Shown: positions 57,578-64,000 of the stretch, piece after piece
Position numbering within the stretch: position 1 is the first letter of the stretch
How the letters are laid out: every line of letters starts with the position of its first letter
Origin: Adiantum capillus-veneris
Lineage: Eukaryota > Streptophyta > Polypodiopsida > Polypodiales > Pteridaceae
Length of the DNA stretch: 64,000 nt
Assembly: GCA_014529385.2 (NCBI GenBank)
Contig: CM043944.1
Location: 81,126,384 to 81,190,383 of the forward strand
Direction of reading: 5' to 3'
Made by a program: the position numbers and the translations under genes
The notes under the pieces: generated by a model
What the model was told of the DNA's origin: nothing
Seen by the model: the letters and a program-made list of their open reading frames with translations, nothing else
The model's database searches: none

Positions 57578-57757
57578 TCATGGCTTTACCTCTTGATAGA
57601 AGAGTTAACAACTACAGCTATCACTGCACAAATGGGTGGCACAACACAAGGCACAATATGGAAAGACACTGCACAAGTCTCGTGAACCGCACCAGCACAA
57701 GACAAAGCACAAACACACCAAATCACACAAACAGGGAATACGCCAAAAGTACCAGCT

Positions 57758-58282
57758 ATGAAGATAGCACAACTTCAAAAAGAGCTAGCTCGGTCTCAAG
57801 AGCTACTTAACAGAGCACAACGAGTCATATCATCAGGCATTGAACAGATGCCAACATCAGATATGGAACCCTCTCGGATGGGGGGAGTTCAAACTCAACA
57901 AAGAGACCCTATATCTTCAAGAGTGGGATTAAGAAGTCCAGCTTTACAAGAAGCAGTGTCCTTTTCAGGAACCCAAGTGGAATTTCAAGAAGCATTGGAA
58001 GATGCTGAGCCGAAGGAGAAACCATCGAAAATTCACAATGCCCAATGTAGAAGGTCAGGTCAAGATGTCATTGTGGTCGACAAATATGATAGGCACTATG
58101 AAATAGCCGATGAGAAAAATATGGATGAGTTTAGCATTTGTGGGAAACCTGTAAGTCACATACTTGGACCCCGTCCAAAAGCACCATCCAGAAAAAAGAG
58201 AAACAAAGATTCGGTTAGATCTTCACCCTCGGTGCAAACCTCGTCAAAATCAACTCGGAAACATAGCCCTAAGGCTATGTAG
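57758..58282 (+). CDS. GP-2 Gag-like protein, middle part
   Basis: 174 codons. An N-terminal amphipathic helix (KIAQLQKELARSQELLNRAQ) with heptad spacing suggests a short coiled coil. A Gln/Ser/Pro linker follows, then another module (DVIVVDKYDRHYEIADEKN, residues 103-121) and a basic Ser/Lys tail. The region 57,580-57,757 before it is open in another frame (Thr/Asn/Arg-rich) and may be part of the same protein. Confidence 0.5.
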   Translation: MKIAQLQKELARSQELLNRAQRVISSGIEQMPTSDMEPSRMGGVQTQQRDPISSRVGLRSPALQEAVSFSGTQVEFQEALEDAEPKEKPSKIHNAQCRRSGQDVIVVDKYDRHYEIADEKNMDEFSICGKPVSHILGPRPKAPSRKKRNKDSVRSSPSVQTSSKSTRKHSPKAM

Positions 58283-58306
58283 AAGCCCCACGACAAAGAC
58301 CATATA

Positions 58307-58729
58307 ATGGTGGAAGAATTAGCATTACACATGCTAGAAAGCATGGATAGTGATTTGATATTGTATGCAAGCAATAATGGAAGCTATTTTCAGCTTCTCA
58401 AGGACAAGACGATGAAGGATAAAGAGACGAAGCCAGTGGATACACCTAAGTCAGTCGTAATCTACAGGTTCATGCATGCAAAGAAGAGGTCATATATGTA
58501 TCTAGATACCACAGGAAACCATTATCAGCAATATTATGGAGAGCTACCTCCTCCAAAGGGTGCACATGTTGAGATAACGACATATTGCAACCAATGTGCC
58601 ATTGGTCATTTAGTGAAGGACTGCCTAACAAAGCTCTACATGGAAAAGAAGAAGCAACAAGCCAAAAGCAAAGTTCAGACAGTGACAACAATGGGAACGA
58701 AAGCAAGAATCCCCAACGAGATCTCCTGA
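58307..58729 (+). CDS. GP-2 nucleocapsid-like protein with short zinc knuckle
   Basis: 140 codons. Two further modules lie at residues 18-28 (ILYASNNGSYF) and 63-73 (YMYLDTTGNHY). A zinc knuckle CNQCAIGHLVKDC (residues 94-106) follows, then a Lys/Gln-rich tail. The knuckle is CX2CX3HX4C, one residue shorter than the retroviral CX2CX4HX4C, and resembles CNQCGIYHLIVQC of GP-1. A knuckle after Gag-like modules supports a nucleocapsid role in RNA packaging. Confidence 0.6.
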   Translation: MVEELALHMLESMDSDLILYASNNGSYFQLLKDKTMKDKETKPVDTPKSVVIYRFMHAKKRSYMYLDTTGNHYQQYYGELPPPKGAHVEITTYCNQCAIGHLVKDCLTKLYMEKKKQQAKSKVQTVTTMGTKARIPNEIS

Positions 58730-58772
58730 AAATAAGCAGATCTTGTCATAGAGCACAAAAGATAGGCTCAAG

Positions 58773-60356
58773 ATGCAGTTGTTTGAAGTCAAGGGTGTCA
58801 ACGACATTATCATAGAGAATCAGGCTTTCAAAAAAGATCAATTGAGTCATCTGATTCAAGATCTCTTAAAGAACCTCAGTGAGGACAAGTCAAAGCATCC
58901 ACAAGGTGATGAAGATGAAGCTCGTAGTTCAAGGGTCGAGAGCAAAAGAAGTGAAGATTCTGACGATAGTGAGCTAACACAAGAAGAGGTGGCAATGGTA
59001 ACAAAAAATCTTAGTGCCACGTCACAAGTGAAAGACATGCAGATAGAATCAATGGATGAAGCTGAACGTCTACCAAATAAATTCTCTATTGTGGACTCTT
59101 CATTGGTGATTGAACAAATCAAAGAGTATGAGAAGCTAAAAGAAGATGTATCTGAAGACATAGAATGCACAGAAGAACAGGAAATGACTGAGTCCAAGAT
59201 TGACTACCAAGGACAAGCAATACAGGATATGAATGAATATTTTCAAGAAGAGACTCTACAAAAACCCATAGAACAATGTAAACCAAAGGCCACGGCGACC
59301 ATTGCATCAGAAGAAGAGAGTCAACCTCAACATCCTGCTCCACAAACTTCAAAAGATTTCCAAAAAGGAAAGTCACCATTGAATTACCTTCAAGTGCTAG
59401 AAGCAGTAAATAGTGACAGAGAGCTTCTGAAATCAAGAGTCAAGGCGTCACAGTCAAAAACTAGCAATGAATACCAACAAGCTTCTCAGGCTATAGACCT
59501 TTCCCAAAGCTATAGATCAGAAGCTAGTAAGCACTTGGGACATTCTACAACCAGTCAAATGATAAAGAAGTTCAACATACAAGAGGATGACATAGCTTCC
59601 AAGGCACAAAAGTCCAAGAAAAGTACCAAAAGCAAAGAGGACATCAGTTACTTAGCAGCCAACAAGAAGATTAAATTCTCGTTGGATGTGCATGAGAAAC
59701 TGAAATTCAATTTTACAGCAGACATAGATTGCACTGCCATGACTAATGTCATGTCTTATGGGCTGTGGCTACTTCTAGATAAACCAGAACTGTATGAAAT
59801 TCAGGTACAAGTTCCTATATCACATGGAATAGCTGTCACAAGTTTAGGGATTGCAAAAGCTACCCTTACACTACGGTCAAAGGTAATCAAAGACAAATTC
59901 CTAGTGGTGGACTCTCAAAAAATGAGAACACACTTGATTTTGTCCAAGCAATGGGCGAAAATGTTTGAAGAAGCACCTGAATCTTCAATAGTGGTTAAGC
60001 CTACGACAACTCAAGGATCTTCAGCCACTATCGACAAAGGAAAAGCTAAAGCAAGTGAAACAGTGTTTTGCAACCCAAATCTTTCACTTCAGTCAAAGTA
60101 TTTAGCCCAACCAATTCACGTACACGAAGAAGCCTCTACATCAAAAGCCAAACCCTCGACAACACAATGGAAACCAAAGCACAAAGTCTATCAACCAAAG
60201 TTTCCATCGCAACAAAGCCTCCACAAAAGAAAGAAACAGGTCAACCAAGTGTTAGTATCCAAGGAGTACATCAAGGACAAAGATCCAATTTGGGTACCAG
60301 CATCAAAAGAACCACGACAAGCAAAAGTCACAAGTTGGATAGCATCAAAGAGTTGA
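58773..60356 (+). CDS. GP-2 protease-like protein with Trp-Pro tail
   Basis: 527 codons, the longest open frame of the window. Residues 1-290 are acidic and Lys/Gln/Ser-rich with probable coiled-coil stretches. Residues 305-400 follow the order of a retropepsin: FNFTADIDCTAMTNVMSYGL, ISHGIAVTSLGIAKATL and THLILSKQWAKMFE, where gypsy proteases have ...IDTGAS-N-[IV]..., a central G-x-[VI] block and an I-L-G-[RK]-x-[FW] end. The putative active site reads D-C-T-A instead of D-[ST]-G-A, so catalysis is doubtful. The C-terminus holds the Lys/Gln/Pro-rich KWKPKHKVYQPKFPS region and IWVPASKEP, leading into the Trp-Pro-Lys array past the stop. Confidence 0.6.
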   Translation: MQLFEVKGVNDIIIENQAFKKDQLSHLIQDLLKNLSEDKSKHPQGDEDEARSSRVESKRSEDSDDSELTQEEVAMVTKNLSATSQVKDMQIESMDEAERLPNKFSIVDSSLVIEQIKEYEKLKEDVSEDIECTEEQEMTESKIDYQGQAIQDMNEYFQEETLQKPIEQCKPKATATIASEEESQPQHPAPQTSKDFQKGKSPLNYLQVLEAVNSDRELLKSRVKASQSKTSNEYQQASQAIDLSQSYRSEASKHLGHSTTSQMIKKFNIQEDDIASKAQKSKKSTKSKEDISYLAANKKIKFSLDVHEKLKFNFTADIDCTAMTNVMSYGLWLLLDKPELYEIQVQVPISHGIAVTSLGIAKATLTLRSKVIKDKFLVVDSQKMRTHLILSKQWAKMFEEAPESSIVVKPTTTQGSSATIDKGKAKASETVFCNPNLSLQSKYLAQPIHVHEEASTSKAKPSTTQWKPKHKVYQPKFPSQQSLHKRKKQVNQVLVSKEYIKDKDPIWVPASKEPRQAKVTSWIASKS

Positions 60357-61255
60357 ATCACTGCTCAAGGCTACTATGACCAGAACATCAAAGTATGGGT
60401 CAAAAAACCAAAGGTAATAGCTTGGACATACCCAGCATGTGGTATATCTTGACAACAAGATCAACAGGGCATCAAGCGCAGGTCTAAATGTTCATACAAG
60501 AGTAAAAACAGGTACAAGAAAAAGAAGCAAAGACCTTCCAAGAAACAAACATTGAAGCAGTTGTGGGTACCAAAGTCAAAGCTCTGCGGTGAAAATACCT
60601 CACAAAGTCAAGCTAAGGTCACACAGCAAGCAATGCAACGAATGATCCCAGTCAAGCTATTGGAAGCACAAGAATACTATACGGGTAACACTCAAATTTG
60701 GTTGCCAAAGATTAAAGCTTCCCCTGAGATCATGAAGAAAACTCATGTAGCACAACATGCCCAACAATGACAACCCAACTACGCAACCATGAGTGCTACA
60801 ACTCCAAGGTGGATCCCTCGTCATTTACTACAGGAGCAAGGCTTTTACAAATGTAACAGCAATATTTAGACACTGAATCCAAAGGACCATCAAGTCAAAC
60901 AAGCAACAAGGCAAGTATAAAGCAGGTCACTCAAGGACCAAGGACAACTTGGATTCCAAAACCTATAGCCGGAAAGCAACAACAGAGGCCCACAGCTAGT
61001 CTATAGCCTCTTATCAACAAAGGTAAAGCAAGGATACAAGAAGAAGTCATAGTTTTAAAGAACACAGTCTGGAAGAAGACTTCATCAACCATTACTTCAA
61101 CCTCAAAAACTATCTCACCACGCAACATCAGTGTGCTACCAAAGCATGAAGAGTAGGTATTTGTCAATGTATTTGACAAAATGGCATCACAAAACCAAAA
61201 CAAAGAGAATGGCCTAAACCTCAATAGTATATGGAATTGGATTTCAGGACGTGAT
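60357..61255 (+). pseudogene. GP-2 Trp-Pro-Lys repeat region, second copy
   Basis: In-frame continuation after TGA at 60,354 with several further stops. It reads ITAQGYYDQNIKVWVKKPK, LWVPKSKLCGEN, RMIPVKLLEAQEYYTGNTQI, IWLPKIKA, RWIPRHLLQEQGFYKCN and TWIPKPIAGKQ. The region from 60,086 to 61,107 is duplicated at 54,161-55,184. After 61,107 the frame ends with a short segment (FDKMASQNQNKENGLNL) unique to this copy. Confidence 0.65.
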
Positions 61256-62473
61256 TAGGTAAGTCCACGTCGCCATTAAAAAATACATGGCATAAGAGTC
61301 TAGATTCGGGTAGCTGAGCCACTAAATGAGCAAAGTGTCAGACCCAAGCTTCAAGTCTAATATTTTCTGTGTGGTCTATGAGTCTAGCCAATAGATATAA
61401 GCTCAAGCTGGAGAGTTGAGCATACATAAAGTCATGTCACTCATGCTAGAAGAGGTGAGCATAAGAGTCAAAGTCTACTATTTTAAATGGTGGAGTGGCA
61501 GAGTAGTCCAGAAAACACTCACGCACATGAACACAGTGAGGAGAGTGGAAAAAACCTTGTCGACCAAAACCCTTCTTGTGAATAACGGTAGCTCTTGAAT
61601 TCAAATATATTTTTGCTTCTCGAGCTACGTTCACTCCTGGAAGCACCCATTCAAACTCTTCTCGCACAACATATTGTTTCCCATGCATCTATTTGTGCAA
61701 GCATATACAATGTCCCATCATTGGACATTTGCATTTGACACGATTTGTGTTCCACCCATGCACTTACACAACAAAATGACGATGACGAAGCGGTAACAGG
61801 TTTCATGAGCATTTGCTCAACAACAATGACTCTGACTTCAAGCTACTAACACTTATCCAATGTATATCCAGTCAATAATAGTAGCCATACGGCCATAAGT
61901 ACTTTAACTCAACAAAACTCGGTTACATCAAAACATAAGTACATATAGCCTCACATTTAATTGTGACTAAAGGAATTTTTTTCCCACTGGGTTTTCCCTT
62001 TAGTCCTATCCAGGTATCCAAGACCTTCATTTTGTAATATACGCCACATTTTATTTTTACTATTTTATTTTTCTTATAAAAACACAGAAAAGCAGACCGA
62101 CGACATCCCCAAACAACTACATGCTCATCAACTAGAAGATCAAAGGGGAACGGCCCATAAAAAATTCAAAAAGGCTTCAAGATTACAGGTACACATGCAG
62201 GATGACACCCAGAACAAACAATACAGAGCTGCCAAGATAATGACCTGCTGCAACAACAAGCCTCACTCAACCTATTCAGGCTACATCAACCAATCGGAGG
62301 GGGAGAGCTATGGCTTCAACTACACTACATGTACAAGAAAAAGGTAACTCTACAACATACAAAGCATCTAGTAGAAGCAATTGCAACAACAACATCTTTA
62401 ACCAACACCAAAACATGAAGCACTCGTCAAGGCCACTACAGACATAGGGTCTTGTCGGGGACGACAAGACTTC
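61256..62473 (+). other. GP-2 3' untranslated region, no gene
   Basis: No conserved frame or recognised repeat. It lies between the coding array and a polypurine tract, matching the layout of GP-1. Confidence 0.5.
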
Positions 62474-62485
62474 GGATGGGGAGAG
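62474..62485 (+). other. GP-2 polypurine tract
   Basis: GGATGGGGAGAG directly before TGTTGACAGG. Confidence 0.7.
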
Positions 62486-63545
62486 TGTTGACAGGTCAAC
62501 CTTTCAACAACACTTCCACAAAGATTCCTCAAAGATTCTATATGAAGATGTTGATGAAGTGATGAAGATGAAGATGGATGCTGTAATGTGAAGATACAAG
62601 ATCATGGACATCATCGAATATCCCGTTAATATTATTTTGAGCCATTACGACCATTTTTGTAATGTTTACGGGAACTTCATATTTTAAGTCGGCAATTGTA
62701 TTTTGGCCACAGATGCTTGTTGGATGAGCAAAGCCAGCTCACGGTGTTGTAATTAAGCTCTATAGAAGCCTAGGGACAAATAACGTCATTTTGGTCGGAC
62801 ATTAGGTTTTCTAAGGCTTAGTATATAATCCAAAACCTAAAGCTTTGTAAAGAGACTTCTAATAATCTGATCTACTCTCTATGAGTGAGCGTACTGTGTA
62901 CGAGAGAGAGTGAGAGCTTCTTCTTGACGCTACGCGCGTACCAGTGGTCGGAATCGAGTGCGGAGAAGTGTAGCATGTTGCCCTCGACGAGAGCTACGCG
63001 CCAATACCTACATTGCGCGCGTACGATCCGGTTTTGCAAGCTCCATCTACGAGCTTCATCTGGCGATTCGGTGAGCATACGTTGTCCGTTTTGGCATTTC
63101 AACATATCCACGCGTTCGCATTGAGTAAAGCTACACATTAGGCACTTTAGTTTTCGGAAATGACGACCTGCAAATTTTGGCCAGACATCCTACGCGATTT
63201 TGTACTGGGTGTTTTGGGTTGAGATTTTGGTTCATGGACCTTAGGGAGAGCGACCTATTGGTGTTACTAGGGTCTCCTTCAAGTTTTGTGGCATTTCGAG
63301 ACTGTTTGATGGGTGTTTGGCTCTTGTAAGCGTTGTAGGAAATCTCTTCTTAAGCACTCTTGAAGGTTGTAGCTTAGACATTGGGTAGAAACCTCTGTAG
63401 CAATTAGTCAGGAGTTGGTCGAGTGTAGATTGACACCCTATGCTTGCTTCCACGCGCCTGCGGGTCAAGCTCCATCCTTAGTTGACATTATATGTTAGGT
63501 GAGTTCTTGCTATGCTGACGTCCGTCACGGCGTACCCGTCCAACA
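62486..63545 (+). repeat. Putative GP-2 3' LTR
   Basis: A 1060-bp block starting TGTTG and ending CAACA (short inverted termini), preceded by a polypurine tract. A TATATAAT promoter motif lies at 62,822-62,829, with a CT/AG-rich start region about 60 bp on. It holds half of the palindrome (AGACATCCTACGCG at 63,183). No second copy exists in the window, so the call rests on the signals alone. Confidence 0.55.
62822..62829 (+). promoter_or_regulatory. TATA-box-like motif in GP-2 LTR
   Basis: TATATAAT in an otherwise mixed-composition block, placed about a third of the way into the LTR as expected for the U3/R boundary. Confidence 0.45.
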
Positions 63546-64000
63546 GGTACCTAGCTTGCCAGGAGAGTTTATTGTATCTGCTGGGGGCTCCATCGTTGCA
63601 ATGGCTCCAATGACCAACAAAATTGTCAAAACGGAGGGATGAGCTACCCGGCTAGGGCATGGAAACACTCGCACAGTTAGTGAGTTGATCGTGGAAATAC
63701 AAATGGTTGACTCTACGAGGTGAGCTTATCGGCAGCCTATGGAGGAGCTAAGCCACAATGAAGGGAAATCTCCATATCCACTTCTCTCCACCTCCAATCA
63801 ACCCAATCACACACACTACAATTGCAAGACGCACACAACACTAATCCTATCATGCAACACACTAATCGCAAGCACACACACATAGATCTATGAAGCACCA
63901 CACTCCAATCAAACCTACATGCACACACAAGAAAAAGAGGGCAATCACACAAGATTAGAGAGGGATTAACCTCTAATTAGTTAAGATCTAGCTAATCTAA
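63546..64000. other. Right edge, no gene recognised
   Basis: CA-rich from 63,780. TGCTGGGGGCTCC near 63,569 resembles a primer site, but no LTR end adjoins it. Confidence 0.4.

Noticed and set aside
57014-60356. Endogenous pararetrovirus as the source of the GP-2 proteins
   Set aside because: No movement protein, reverse transcriptase or viral coat motif is visible, and a polypurine tract plus LTR-like block follows the genes.
63569-63582. TGCTGGGGGCTCC as a primer-binding site, making 62,486-63,560 a 5' LTR
   Set aside because: No TG...CA end lies directly before it. The polypurine tract at 62,474 argues for a 3' LTR instead.

Overview
The window looks like nuclear DNA of a land plant with a large, retrotransposon-rich genome. 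Evidence: plant-type Ty1/copia and Ty3/gypsy elements with tRNA primer sites, a dual-RNase-H (Tat-type) gypsy polyprotein, a Tourist-like MITE, a CACTA-type DUF4216 relic, a tRNA-derived SINE, and spliceosomal exons. I cannot tell from the sequence whether it is a fern, gymnosperm or angiosperm. I see no intact host gene, rRNA, functional tRNA or CRISPR array. Long (AG)n, (CT)n, (AC)n and poly-G tracts are common.

Layout. 0-5.7 kb: a 1.0-kb tandem duplication, a CACTA transposase-region relic, and a 400-bp tandem repeat array. 5.7-9.1 kb: minus-strand gag-only derivative of a Tat-type gypsy family, with its 5' LTR. 10.2-13.7 kb: tandem LTR-internal-LTR-internal-LTR array of a small non-coding element (minus). 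13.7-18.2 kb: copia element with perfect 5-bp target duplication but deleted integrase. 18.2-22.6 kb: SINE, Tourist-like MITE, microsatellites. 22.6-29.7 kb: minus-strand exons of an unrecognised host gene, broken by a chromodomain gypsy element (23.95-28.66 kb) and by a second element at 29,703. 29.7-54.2 kb: a nest of insertions. Element A has 2.67-kb LTRs that carry a small spliceable gag-like exon. Its 3' LTR is broken by GP-1 (minus), which codes only for gag and protease. GP-1 is in turn broken by an almost complete Tat-type gypsy (40.98-49.84 kb, minus). 54.2-63.5 kb: a second gag/protease-like element, GP-2 (plus), with repeated protein modules, an array of 24-bp palindromes and a terminal LTR-like block.

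How the parts relate. The Tat element at 41-50 kb carries protease, reverse transcriptase, two RNases H and integrase. The element at 5.7-9.1 kb shares its LTR, leader, primer site and gag start but no pol, so it probably was a passenger mobilised by such a partner. GP-1 and GP-2 both lack reverse transcriptase and integrase. Both combine unusual CX2CX3HX4C zinc knuckles, a retropepsin-like domain with a non-canonical active site, and a C-terminal array of Trp-[Ile/Val]-Pro-Lys motifs. I consider them the best candidates for an undescribed lineage of dependent retroelements. Every element shows stops, frameshifts or deletions, so none looks autonomous as it stands.
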